The position numbers and the translations under genes are program-made. Of a DNA stretch of 64,000 bases, positions 44,484-52,413 are shown one piece after another (the first letter of the stretch is position 1; each line of letters starts with the position of its first letter). The notes below the pieces were generated by a model. The model did no database searches and had not been told where the DNA came from. It worked only from the letters and a program-made list of their open reading frames with translations. Source of the DNA: CAWIJJ01 sp963836405 (GTDB taxonomy: Bacteria > Acidobacteriota > Terriglobia > Bryobacterales > Bryobacteraceae); the NCBI GenBank assembly GCA_963836405.1, contig CAWIJL010000005.1, forward strand, positions 561,410-625,409. The letters run 5' to 3'.

Positions 44484-46103
44484 TCAGGCCGCGGCCAGGA
44501 CATCGACAATGTTCTGAATGGCGACATCGGCCTTGTGGTATGCGGCTTCGAGTTTACTGTTGGGGCGATGCGCTGGGTCGGGCTGGTGGTGGAAACGGCT
44601 ATTGGCCAGCGGTCCGCAAAGGCGCTTGTGGAAGAACAGAAACAGAAGCGCGATCTGGACGCCCTTGCTGGTGAGTTGGTAAGCATAGCGGGAGCCATCG
44701 CGTTGCAGCAAGCCGTGGCCCTTGAGCTTTCGTAGATCATAACGGAGCTGATTCAAACCGTAGGTTTTGGGTGAAAGCTGGAAGGTCGTGAGGACGGCCT
44801 CGTGAATCTGCTTGGCAGTCCAGCCGCCTACCGTGTTGCCGCCGTGGAGGAGTACCTCCAGGAGCCGGATGATGCGGGTGTCGTGGATTTTGATTCCGGG
44901 ATAGCGGACCGAACCGATGGTGACGGGTAAGGCCAGCCGTTGCAGCAGGGGAAAATCCACGTGCACGTTGAGGCACTCCGCCTGGAAGCCGGCGAATCGA
45001 TCCGTGATGGTCTGGAATCTTTTGCGCACGGCATCCAGATGATCCAGCCCCTTCTTCAGGCCAAAGTCGCGCAGATTGTTGGAGCAGAGTTCGTTGCGCA
45101 GATAACGGGAGAACTTCTCATATTGTTTGAGAAAGGCGTTCTTCCAATAGGCGCGGAAAACGTGATGTCCATGCTCGATCTGGTCAATGACCGTGGCCAG
45201 TTTGCCGCGTAGACGCTTGTGCAACCGGACGCCGAAGATTTCGCTGATGCGGTTGGCGGTCAGTCGCCAGAGGCCGATCTCGCAACTGCGCTCGAAGATT
45301 TTGTGAATGGGGAAGTGGCGTTTGAAGATGAAATTCCGGCAGTACTCAATCTGGGCGATCGCGTAAAAGCGCGAGAGGTTCATCTGGCCGCGTTCCTTTT
45401 TGGAAAACTTCGGCCCCAGAATCAAGGTCCAGTAGTCGAGTTGCTTGCGGATGATGGCGGGACTCAGACGGTCGGCGGCGGCCTGTAGGGCAGCCACGTC
45501 GTCCACCGCCAGAAAAGCATTGTCGTCCTTGCGAAAAGCGATGCCGGCGCGCTCGAGTTCCCGCTCGATGAAGGAGTGGCCGTTGAGCCAGTAGGTGGCA
45601 TGAAATGGGAAGAAGCTGGCCATGCGGACGATGATCGGCCCCAAGACCTCGTCGCGGATGTAGAAGTAGTAGTGGGTAAAGCGGCTGCGCTGATGGGCGA
45701 GGATGCGGTGGTTGGGGTCCTGGGTGGGATACTTGGGCACGCTGATGCGGAAGGTGCGGCCTTGTTCCATGCTCTTGAAGATGAAGTAGACGCCGTAGTC
45801 GCCGCGTTTCTCCATGCGGCGCAGTGCCGGCAGCACGTGGTCCTCTTTCCGTAGGCCTTTTTCGGCCCATTCGATGGGGATCTTGTGATTGCGGGCGAAA
45901 GCCTCTACCCAGTTGCGGTAATCGTCGGTGCGCTGGCTGAGCACGTCTTTACTGACCACAGGAAGGCCGAGGACCTCGCGGAAGAAATAGACGACTTGTT
46001 CGGGCCGGGATAGCCCGCTCAGATAGCCGTGGATGACGATGCGGTCGAAGCAGTGGTATACAAAAGTGAGCAGATCGCCGAAGAGTCGGGTGAAGAGTTC
46101 CAT
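44484..46103 (-). CDS. Large winged-helix protein of the two-gene mobile unit, copy 1
   Basis: 539 aa from the ATG at 46103; copy 2 has exactly the same length from the equivalent start. Seen: an N-terminal strand-like block with Asp20 (YHCFDRIVIHGYLSG), a central conserved block (THYYFYIRDEVLGPIIVRM, FFPFHATYWLNGHSFIEREL), a long basic helical region (KFSKKERGQMNLSRFYAIAQ), and a C-terminal winged helix (GWTAKQIHEAVLTTF, YDLRKLKGHGLLQRDG). Databases may call relatives hypothetical or MarR-like. The block around Asp20 could be the first strand of an RNase H-like nuclease fold, which is speculation. Its presence in two diverged copies with common ends suggests it is the transposition or mobility protein. 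Confidence 0.6.
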   Translation of the reverse strand: MELFTRLFGDLLTFVYHCFDRIVIHGYLSGLSRPEQVVYFFREVLGLPVVSKDVLSQRTDDYRNWVEAFARNHKIPIEWAEKGLRKEDHVLPALRRMEKRGDYGVYFIFKSMEQGRTFRISVPKYPTQDPNHRILAHQRSRFTHYYFYIRDEVLGPIIVRMASFFPFHATYWLNGHSFIERELERAGIAFRKDDNAFLAVDDVAALQAAADRLSPAIIRKQLDYWTLILGPKFSKKERGQMNLSRFYAIAQIEYCRNFIFKRHFPIHKIFERSCEIGLWRLTANRISEIFGVRLHKRLRGKLATVIDQIEHGHHVFRAYWKNAFLKQYEKFSRYLRNELCSNNLRDFGLKKGLDHLDAVRKRFQTITDRFAGFQAECLNVHVDFPLLQRLALPVTIGSVRYPGIKIHDTRIIRLLEVLLHGGNTVGGWTAKQIHEAVLTTFQLSPKTYGLNQLRYDLRKLKGHGLLQRDGSRYAYQLTSKGVQIALLFLFFHKRLCGPLANSRFHHQPDPAHRPNSKLEAAYHKADVAIQNIVDVLAAA

Positions 46104-46134
46104 CGGATTTACTCTACACAGACGGAGGAAATCA

Positions 46135-46518
46135 GTGGGCCGGAAGACCATCAAACGCGGGCCGGGCAAGCGGCACATCGATGGGAAGGACTTCCATCTC
46201 GCCGATGAGATCCGCTATATCCAGCGCCGCGCCGCCGAACACGACGGGCGCTTTGTGACCGCTGGTCCCCTGGCGCTGTTCTCCACTGAAACCGGAGATG
46301 CCTGGCTGCTCGACGCCGAAGATCACCTGGCTGTACGACTGGCGCGGGATGGTGATCCGGAAGACATCCACTTCGAGGAGACGGAGACTAGCTTCGCCAT
46401 CGGTTGGAAAGGCAAATACCGAATTGATGGCGATGCTTTCGTTTACAGTGACAAGGACTCCGGCCGAGTCGTCACCGTCCTGGGCTACCCTACCCGCCGC
46501 ATTGCGGAATGGGGCTGA
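46135..46518 (+). CDS. Small partner protein of the mobile unit, copy 1
   Basis: 127 aa from the GTG at 46135, which has GGAGG at 46124-46128. Copy 2 encodes a protein of the same length from a GTG. Basic N-terminus (GRKTIKRGPGKRHIDG), then beta-rich and acidic sequence with LALFSTETGDAWLLD and LARDGDPEDIHFEETETSF. No family recognised. Its start codon lies only 31 bases from that of the divergent large gene, so both promoters must overlap coding DNA. A regulator or accessory factor is possible. Confidence 0.6.
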   Translation: MGRKTIKRGPGKRHIDGKDFHLADEIRYIQRRAAEHDGRFVTAGPLALFSTETGDAWLLDAEDHLAVRLARDGDPEDIHFEETETSFAIGWKGKYRIDGDAFVYSDKDSGRVVTVLGYPTRRIAEWG

Positions 46519-46547
46519 TCGGGAAATTTCAAATATGTTTGGCTAGA

Positions 46548-47201
46548 TTTGGTGCGCACGACAAAGAAGGCCGAGCTGAGGGTGAAGCGGTAGAGGCGCT
46601 CGAAATCGACGTAGCCGCGGTCCATCACGTAGAACGCTCCGGCCTCCGCAAAGATCTCGTCGAGGATGTTGACGTCGTGCACTTTGCCGTCGGTAATGCT
46701 AATAAACGTGGGGATATTGCCGTGCAGGTCCAGCAACGTGTGCATCTTGACGGCGGCTTTGTGCGCGCGGAACTTGGCCCACGGAAACAGCGTCAGGCAT
46801 AGGTCGATGGTCGTGGAATCCAATGCGTAGAGACTGTGCGCCAACTCCACTCCGATGGGATCGTGGGCATAAAGTGGCCGGGCGATGCCAATCAACACCT
46901 GCGGGAAGTCGGCGTAGATCCGCCAGTCATGGCTCTCGTTAGCATCGGCCAGCGTGGTGCGTGCCACTCGGCCACGGAAGCCCATGTGGTATAGCTTGCC
47001 GCTCATCGACCGCAAGCAGGCCTCGATGTCGCGCAAGCTCTCGCGGTAAGTCAACTGAGCGAAAGACATCGCCAAATATTGGTCCCGACAGGAGAAGCCT
47101 CTCCCGTGAGCATCGCCGCGATAACGAGCGACACACTTCCGAAACTCGTAGGATGGCAAGTGGTCCATGAGCTGAGCAAAAACAGTCTGGCCGGTATTCA
47201 C
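46548..47201 (-). pseudogene. IS4-family (DUF4372-type) transposase, 3' part lost
   Basis: 218 codons of an IS4-type transposase: N-terminal DUF4372-like region (MNTGQTVFAQLMDHLPSYEF, SCRDQYLAMSFAQLTYRESLRDIE), first DDE Asp in LYALDSTTIDL, second in ITDGKVHDVNIL, and FYVMDRGYVDFERLYRF. Coding identity stops at VVRTKS, exactly where the right end of mobile unit copy 1 begins; the third acidic residue is missing. The remaining part is not found on the other side of copy 1, so the event involved a deletion. Family members are about 370-390 aa. Sequence around 47330-47360 may be the other IS end, but I could not define a repeat. Confidence 0.75.
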
Positions 47202-47494
47202 CCCTCATTGTCGGCTAACGGCGGAGGGGGCGCCGCAGTGGAGTTTTGCCCCTGCGCGCCAGAAAAAGTTGAAATCGAAAACTCCGACTTCGCCCCTATC
47301 ACACTGATTCAGAGACGGTTCTCGTGATCGGAAAACATTTAGCCGGACAGCAGTGATGTCTCAGTTTTGTTGGAGCGCTCGTCCTCGCGACATCGCTCGT
47401 AGTTCTTGGCATCGGCCTGGTGCCAGGAAAGACATATGAATTGCAGGACGATCAATAACGTAGGTGACTTTGGTTATCACCGGAGGGAGAGGCT

Positions 47495-47617
47495 ATGACC
47501 GACACGGAACCACTCGCGCCCGCTCAGCAACTCGTCGAGACCAACACGGCCCACTTTCCAAATGAAAGTGCGGAATATCGCAGGGCTCGCAATGCGCTGC
47601 TCGCGGAAGAGATTCAG
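47495..47617 (+). pseudogene. 5' fragment of a DUF899-family gene
   Basis: The first 41 codons, with a strong ribosome site (GGAGGGAGAGG just upstream), match the start of DUF899/thioredoxin-like proteins (HFPNESAEYRRARNALLAEE). At 47618 the sequence switches to the palindromic arm, and the frame then runs antisense through the recombinase gene. The rest of the gene is not seen past 53745. The insertion of the composite probably broke it. Confidence 0.65.
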
Positions 47618-47658
47618 CGTGTGCTTTCGGTGGGCCTGCGTAACGAAGGCGAGCCGAC

Positions 47659-48315
47659 CTATTTCTCGGAGGAATCGCCCAGGATTCGGCGTACGGAAGT
47701 GCGCCCGACGTGGAGCCGGCGGGCGATCTCGGCTTTGGCAACGCCAGCACGATGCAGCTTCCGGATCTCCGCAGCGTGGATCACCGCCGTTGCCGGCCGG
47801 CCCAGACGCTTGCCGTTCTGCCGGGCGTGGGCCAAGCCGGCGCGAGTTCGCTCACCGAGGATCTCCCGTTCGAATGCGGCGAATACGGCCAGCAACCCGG
47901 CCATCGCTCGACCCGCAGGCGTAGTCAGGTCCAGCGCCTCGGTCAGAGACACAAAGCCCACTCCGAGATGCTCCAGCTCCTGGAGTGTCGCCAGCAGATC
48001 CGTTACCGACCGACCCCAGCGGTCCAGCCGCCACACCAGCACGACATCGATCTCTCGGCGGCGTGCGGCCTCCAGCAGTTTCTCACGAGCTTCTCGCTTG
48101 GCCGCACCGGAGCCAACCTCACGGACGTTCCCGGCAATGGTCCAGCCCCGCCGGGCAGCATACTCCCGCATGGCGCGACTCTGCATCGCCAGCGTCTGCT
48201 GATCGTTCGTGGAAACACGAGCGTACAGGCCCGCCCGCAACATTTTTGGCCGCTTCCGTGCCTGGCCAAAAACGTTATGCGATTTTGCCTTTGGAAAGGT
48301 CCGTTTGGCGGGCAT
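47659..48315 (-). CDS. Serine recombinase (resolvase/invertase), left copy
   Basis: 218 aa. N-terminal catalytic domain with the nucleophile Ser in YARVSTNDQQT, VWRLDRWGRS (the conserved Arg pair) and the E helix AVFAAFEREILGERTRAGLAHAR, then a short helix-turn-helix (AEIRKLHRAGVAKAEIARRLHVG, TSVRRIL). About 25 extra basic residues precede the core, so the ATG before LRAGLYARVS may be the true start. Length fits small DNA invertases or Tn3-type resolvases. The protein is identical in the right arm. It may act on sites within the arms, by inference. Confidence 0.88.
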   Translation of the reverse strand: MPAKRTFPKAKSHNVFGQARKRPKMLRAGLYARVSTNDQQTLAMQSRAMREYAARRGWTIAGNVREVGSGAAKREAREKLLEAARRREIDVVLVWRLDRWGRSVTDLLATLQELEHLGVGFVSLTEALDLTTPAGRAMAGLLAVFAAFEREILGERTRAGLAHARQNGKRLGRPATAVIHAAEIRKLHRAGVAKAEIARRLHVGRTSVRRILGDSSEK

Positions 48316-48376
48316 TTCAGAATGTCACTCAACCACGGCCGCAGATGATCCTTTTCGGCCAGGAAGATTCATCATA

Positions 48377-48949
48377 TTACGCAGCCGCGGGACTGGCCAG
48401 TCGGGCCAGGGTTTCGCGGTAGTTCCAGGGCATCCACTCCGATGGGCTTCGCTTCAGCTCTTCGGCGTGCCGCTGCAACTCGGTCAGATAGTCGAACGGA
48501 TTGGCCCCGTTCAGTTCGCAGGTATGGATCAGACTCATGAACAGGTCGCCTACTCTGGCGCCATTCAGCGTCTTGTAGAATAGTGAGTTTTTCCGATGAA
48601 GGATGGCCTTCTTCAGAATTCTTTCGACCAGGTTGTTATCGATCGGGGCCCCTGGTTCCCGCAGGAAAAGAGTCAGCGGCAGCCAGTGGCGAAGCATGTA
48701 CCGGATGGCCTTCCCCAACCCGGAGTTCGGCTCCGTCTTCCGTTCTGACAGTTGCGCTTCCATCCAGTCATGCAGGGTTTCCATCAGCGGGCCACTATGC
48801 TCCTGATGGAAACGCAGGCGCTCCTCCGGCGATAGCTTCCGCTCCCGCGCCAGCGCGTCATGGTGCCAGATGCCGCCCAGCGTCTCCAGCACGTACCGGC
48901 ATTCCTCCGGAAAGTTCTCCGCTACTTCCACAAACTGCCGTCTTCCGTG
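48377..48949 (-). pseudogene. IS66 transposase (TnpC) 3' fragment, left copy
   Basis: 190 codons from HGRRQFVEVAENFPEE to the natural stop. In intact IS66 TnpC the first residues correspond to the CWAHxRRxF block, so the RIT junction falls just before this His. The late catalytic Glu block is kept (IDNNLVERILKKAILHRKN), but the two Asp lie in the missing N-terminal half. It is a different IS66 subgroup from the complete element at 57752. Confidence 0.8.
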
Positions 48950-48952
48950 CGA

Positions 48953-49006
48953 CTTATCCGGAGCACCAGATAAGATGCATTATCTGGACTCTGGAATTAT
49001 CCGGAG
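48953..49006 (+). repeat. RIT left terminal inverted repeat
   Basis: Contains a 22 bp imperfect palindrome (48953-48974, arms CTTATCCGGAG and CACCAGATAAG, 2 mismatches) flanked by GA on the left and AT on the right, then two more TTATC-type half-sites (ATTATCTGG, ATTATCCGGAG). It is the reverse complement of 52357-52410 with four or so differences. Confidence 0.8.
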
Positions 49007-49070
49007 TGAATGCCTGAGAGGTGCGTAGAACGCGCTGAATGGCTTGTGGGCGTCGTGATAAATCTCTCCA

Positions 49071-50312
49071 GTGACAGACGTCCAATATTGCATGAAGGAT
49101 CCAGTGAGAGTGATTGACTGCCGCGAACGCGCGGTCGTTGAGCTGTGGCGCAAGGGTCATCTTTCACTGGGAACGATCGTCATCTACCTCCAGTGGGTTC
49201 GTCGGTTCCGTACATATTGCGACAAGCGGAAACTACCCGAAACCGAACAGCTGACTGCGGTTGGGGCGCGCCGATTCGCTAAGGCGTATGCCGGACCTCG
49301 CCTAAAAGGGCGACAAAGTTCCAAGGAAAGCCGCAACCTCGCCAGCAATGCGCTCCATGCGTGGGCTTGCGCGTCGGCGGCGCTGGGTACGCCGTTGCCG
49401 CCGTGGCGCGATAACCATCCGCCGATACTCCCACCGTTACTGGAGGAGTACCGCCATTATCGGCGAGCCCACAATGGGGTCTCGGAACGGACGCTGGTGC
49501 GCGATGTCGAGACCGCGCGTGCCTTCCTCGAGCAACTGCGCAGTGGAAGGACCCCCATTGCGAGAGCGAGATTGACAGATGTGGATGCTTTTGTGCGGAA
49601 GCTTGCCACCCGTCTTTCGAGACGAACCGTCGCGGATACCTGCAGTTCGCTCCGAGGGTTTCTCCGATTTCTGCGCATAACTGGAAGATTGACGGCCGAC
49701 CTGGCCAACGAGGTGGTTGCACCGCGATATCGGATAGATGAACGGCCCCCACGCTGTTTGCCGTGGAGCGACGTGCAGAAGATCCTGCGTGCGATCTCTC
49801 GAACGGAAGCGCCGGGCAAGCGTGACTATGCGATCGTGTTGCTGTTGGCAACGTATGGTCTGGGCGCAGCCGAAGTCCTTGGAATTCGATTGGAAGATGT
49901 GAACTGGCAAGGCGGAGTGCTGAGGGTCTGTCGGCCGAAGACCAATGTGTCGATCGAGCTTCCTCTGTTGCCGGCAGTTGCACAGGCAATGACTGCGTAC
50001 CTGCGATGGGAGCGGCCGCCTGCCAGATCCGTTCAGCATATTTTTGTCCGGGAAAACATGCCCTACCAGCCGCTAACCAGCGGCGCCATTCGCCACCGTA
50101 TCCGGCACTATGCGCATCTGGCTGGCATCTCAACCAAAGTGATCGGGGCCCATGCTTTTCGTCACAGTCACGCCCGCAGGCAGATTGATTCCGGAGCCAA
50201 TGTCAAGATTGTGAGCGACATTCTCGGTCACCGCAGTTCGTCCTCCACCTCTGTCTATGTGCGAGTAGCGTTGGAGCGTCTCCGAGCGGTGGCTCTCCCG
50301 GTGCCGCGATGA
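49071..50312 (+). CDS. Tyrosine recombinase RitA-like
   Basis: 413 aa from a GTG (an ATG at 49092 is also possible). N-terminal SAM-like core-binding domain (about 130-215), then the catalytic domain: HAFRHSHARRQID (His-x-x-Arg), LGHRSSSSTSVYVRV (His and the Tyr nucleophile). At the position of the first catalytic Arg the sequence is TYGLGAAEVLGIRLEDV, where Gly replaces Arg. Thus RitA may be catalytically weak or serve a structural role. It overlaps RitB by ATGA. Confidence 0.82.
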   Translation: MTDVQYCMKDPVRVIDCRERAVVELWRKGHLSLGTIVIYLQWVRRFRTYCDKRKLPETEQLTAVGARRFAKAYAGPRLKGRQSSKESRNLASNALHAWACASAALGTPLPPWRDNHPPILPPLLEEYRHYRRAHNGVSERTLVRDVETARAFLEQLRSGRTPIARARLTDVDAFVRKLATRLSRRTVADTCSSLRGFLRFLRITGRLTADLANEVVAPRYRIDERPPRCLPWSDVQKILRAISRTEAPGKRDYAIVLLLATYGLGAAEVLGIRLEDVNWQGGVLRVCRPKTNVSIELPLLPAVAQAMTAYLRWERPPARSVQHIFVRENMPYQPLTSGAIRHRIRHYAHLAGISTKVIGAHAFRHSHARRQIDSGANVKIVSDILGHRSSSSTSVYVRVALERLRAVALPVPR

Positions 50313-51280
50313 CCAACATCTTCCAGGGTCCAACTGCTGGCGAGTTGCACGCGTTCCTGCAATTTAAGCGGAGCCTCGGTTATGGCTACCTGCGCGCGGA
50401 GTTTACGTTGCGCGAGTTCGATCGTTTTCTGATTCAGTATGCGGCTGAAAATCGCCGCTGGAAACTTGATCGCGCCGCGATTGCCTGGCTGTCGAGCAAG
50501 CCGGGCCGAAAGCCCATCAGCGTGTCCGCCGATGCCGCGGTGCTGCGCCAGTTCTACCGATACCTGCGCCGATCATCCGAGCCAGGGACTGTAGCTGAAC
50601 CAATCTGGCCGCACCTGCCTACCGAGTCCTCCTTTCTTCCGTATTCCCTTTCGGAAAAGGACGTTGTCCACCTCCTGGCGCTCTGCGCTAACCTCAAGCG
50701 CCCGCCCTTCCGGGCCGCACTGTACAGGGCGTTGATTCTGGTCCTGTACTGTACCGGAATTCGTTTTGGAGAAGCGCTGCGCCTGCGAATGCGAGACGTG
50801 GATACTGGATCCGCCGTTCTTTTTGTAGACACCTTCAAGGGACGATCCCGATGGGTTCCGTTTCATCGTTCGCTATCACGAGAACTCGATCGATACCTCA
50901 CCGCTCGCATGGAGTACGCGCCATCGGACCTGGGCGCTCGCTTTTTCGTTGGTGCCAACCATAGCCGACTACCGGTCGGAACGGCAAGTGATACGTTCCG
51001 AGGTCTGTTCAAACTGGCCGGGTTGAAGCCCGAAAGGGGTCGGATCGGGCCGCGACCCTATGACCTGCGCCATGCCTTCGCCGGTCACCGTCTGAGCCGA
51101 TGGTATGGGGAAGGTGTCGACCTCAATGCCCGCCTACCCTGGCTATCGGCGTATATGGGACATGTCGACATCATCGGCACTGAGAGTTACCTGCACACCA
51201 CGCCGGAGCTCCTGGACCTGGCCGGCAGCCGGCTGCGACGCCGATACAAGCACACAACATCGGAGGACGACAGTGTATGA
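50309..51280 (+). CDS. Tyrosine recombinase RitB-like
   Basis: 323 aa. Catalytic residues: Arg in CTGIRFGEALRLRMRDVD, Lys in DTFKGRSRWVPFH, Asp-x-x-Arg in YDLRHAFAGHRL (Asp instead of His), His in YMGHVDIIGTESY and the final Tyr. The chain is intact, with ATGA overlaps on both sides, as in known RIT trios. Co-translation suggests a fixed stoichiometry of the three proteins. Confidence 0.85.
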   Translation: MTNIFQGPTAGELHAFLQFKRSLGYGYLRAEFTLREFDRFLIQYAAENRRWKLDRAAIAWLSSKPGRKPISVSADAAVLRQFYRYLRRSSEPGTVAEPIWPHLPTESSFLPYSLSEKDVVHLLALCANLKRPPFRAALYRALILVLYCTGIRFGEALRLRMRDVDTGSAVLFVDTFKGRSRWVPFHRSLSRELDRYLTARMEYAPSDLGARFFVGANHSRLPVGTASDTFRGLFKLAGLKPERGRIGPRPYDLRHAFAGHRLSRWYGEGVDLNARLPWLSAYMGHVDIIGTESYLHTTPELLDLAGSRLRRRYKHTTSEDDSV

Positions 51281-52287
51281 GCCGCTCCAAGTCTGAGTCG
51301 CTGCTGGGCCTGACCGAGAGTTTCTTCCATAACTATTTGAAACAGACGCGCGGAGCAAGCGGGCATACCGTGCGAGCCTACCGCGATGCGCTGAAGCTCT
51401 TCTACTTGTTCCTGGCAGATCGGAAGCGCAAGCCCGTGGCTGACCTCGCCTTGGACGATATCCAATCCGATGCCCTGCTCGCATTCTTAGATCATGTCGA
51501 ATCGCATAGAGGGAACACTGCGGTTACCCGAAATTGCCGTCTTGCCGCGGTTCGCAGTTTTGTGCAGCACCTCCTGCGGCACGATGTAACGCGGGCCGGC
51601 CAGTACGGTCGCATTCTAGCGATTCGCAACAAAAAAGCACTACGACGGGCCGCCACTTATCTGGAACCTGAAGAGGCCCGTGCGGTGATCGCCGCCATTG
51701 ATCGTCGGAGTCGTAATGGGGAACGCGATCACGCCCTGTTGTTGTTTCTCTATAACACGGGAGCGCGCGTCAGCGAAGCTTTGGCGATACGCGCCCGTGA
51801 TCTTCAGTTGGAAAGGCCACGGCAAGTGCGGCTGCTGGGCAAAGGCCGAAAGGAACGAATCTGCCCCCTTTGGCCCGAAACCGCATCAGCCCTACATCGG
51901 ATCATTCCCGTAAAAGGCGGGGAGGATTTTCTTTTCAGGAATACCCGTGGAGCGCCGCTAACGCGGGATGGTGTCGCTTATCTGCTGCGCAAGTACGTCC
52001 GATCCGCGGCACAACACGCTCCCGCGCTACGAAAGCGGAGAGTCACTCCACACGTCATGCGACACAGTTGTGCCGTTGCCCTTCTGCAGGCGGGAATCGA
52101 TGTTTCAGTGATTCGAGATTATCTCGGTCATGCATCGGTGGCCACCACAAGCCGATACATTACGACCAATCTTCAGATGAAGCGCGACGTCCTGGAGGCC
52201 TTTTGGAAGCGAGCCGGGCTTGACCCTGCGGCCCCGCGAAAGTGGCGGCCATCGCCAAAGCTGCTCGCATTCCTCGAAAGTTTGTGA
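51277..52287 (+). CDS. Tyrosine recombinase RitC-like
   Basis: 336 aa with the complete set of residues: NTGARVSEALAIRARDL (Arg), LLGKGRKERICPLW (Lys), HVMRHSCAVALL (His-x-x-Arg), YLGHASVATTSRYI (His, Tyr). N-terminal SAM-like domain FFHNYLKQTRGASGHTVRAYRDALKLF. By motif completeness it is the most XerC/D-like of the three and perhaps the main strand-cutting enzyme. Confidence 0.88.
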   Translation: MSRSKSESLLGLTESFFHNYLKQTRGASGHTVRAYRDALKLFYLFLADRKRKPVADLALDDIQSDALLAFLDHVESHRGNTAVTRNCRLAAVRSFVQHLLRHDVTRAGQYGRILAIRNKKALRRAATYLEPEEARAVIAAIDRRSRNGERDHALLLFLYNTGARVSEALAIRARDLQLERPRQVRLLGKGRKERICPLWPETASALHRIIPVKGGEDFLFRNTRGAPLTRDGVAYLLRKYVRSAAQHAPALRKRRVTPHVMRHSCAVALLQAGIDVSVIRDYLGHASVATTSRYITTNLQMKRDVLEAFWKRAGLDPAAPRKWRPSPKLLAFLESL

Positions 52288-52356
52288 CGCCTTATCTGGA
52301 GTGAGAATTCCGCTCGCCCCATTCCCACTTCGGCTGGTGTGCCTGTCTCGCAATCG

Positions 52357-52410
52357 CTCCGGATAATTCCGGAGTTCAGATAATGCGACTTATCTGGTGC
52401 TCCGGATAAG
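52357..52410 (-). repeat. RIT right terminal inverted repeat
   Basis: Mirror of the left repeat. The 22 bp palindromic core (52389-52410) reads CTTATCTGGTG then CTCCGGATAAG on the plus strand, that is, inverted relative to the left core, yet it has the same GA before it (52387-52388) and AT after it (52411-52412). Confidence 0.8.
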
Positions 52411-52413
52411 ATG

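Larger units (their letters stand above)
44427..46547. mobile_element. Two-gene mobile unit, copy 1
   Basis: Boundaries come from comparison with copy 2 (55116-57238): the copies match from TAGATTCTT (44427) to GGCTAGA (ends 46547) and differ outside. The unit is 2121 bases and has a large minus-strand gene and a small plus-strand gene in divergent orientation. Both ends carry TAGA. Imperfect subterminal inverted repeats are seen: CAAGAATACTT on the left and CAAACATATTTGAA on the complement of the right end. The right end lies inside an IS4-type transposase gene. No known IS family is recognised. Confidence 0.65.
47618..48950 (+). repeat. Left arm of a 1333 bp inverted repeat
   Basis: The reverse complement of 52413-53745, coordinates summing to 101363 throughout. 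I found only a few differences (for example CACGGCC against CATGGCC near 48335). It contains a serine recombinase gene and an IS66 tnpC 3' fragment. Outer edge CGTGTGC; inner edge CCGTGC next to the RIT element. Confidence 0.9.
48951..52412 (+). mobile_element. RIT (Recombinase In Trio) element
   Basis: A block of three overlapping tyrosine-recombinase genes in one direction, bounded by inverted repeats of about 54 bp (48953-49006 and 52357-52410). This is the recognised RIT organisation (RitA, RitB, RitC). It is inserted inside an IS66 tnpC, and on both sides the same 3' piece of that gene follows in opposite orientation. Total about 3.46 kb, normal for RIT elements. Confidence 0.85.

Noticed and set aside
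46485..46547. C-terminal extension of the IS4 transposase (ending DQPHSAMRRVG)
   Set aside because: These codons belong to the end of the mobile unit, being antisense to its small gene, and are not transposase sequence.
47495..48202. A 235-codon plus-strand gene
   Set aside because: Only the first 41 codons look like a protein family; the rest is antisense to the serine recombinase inside the repeat arm.
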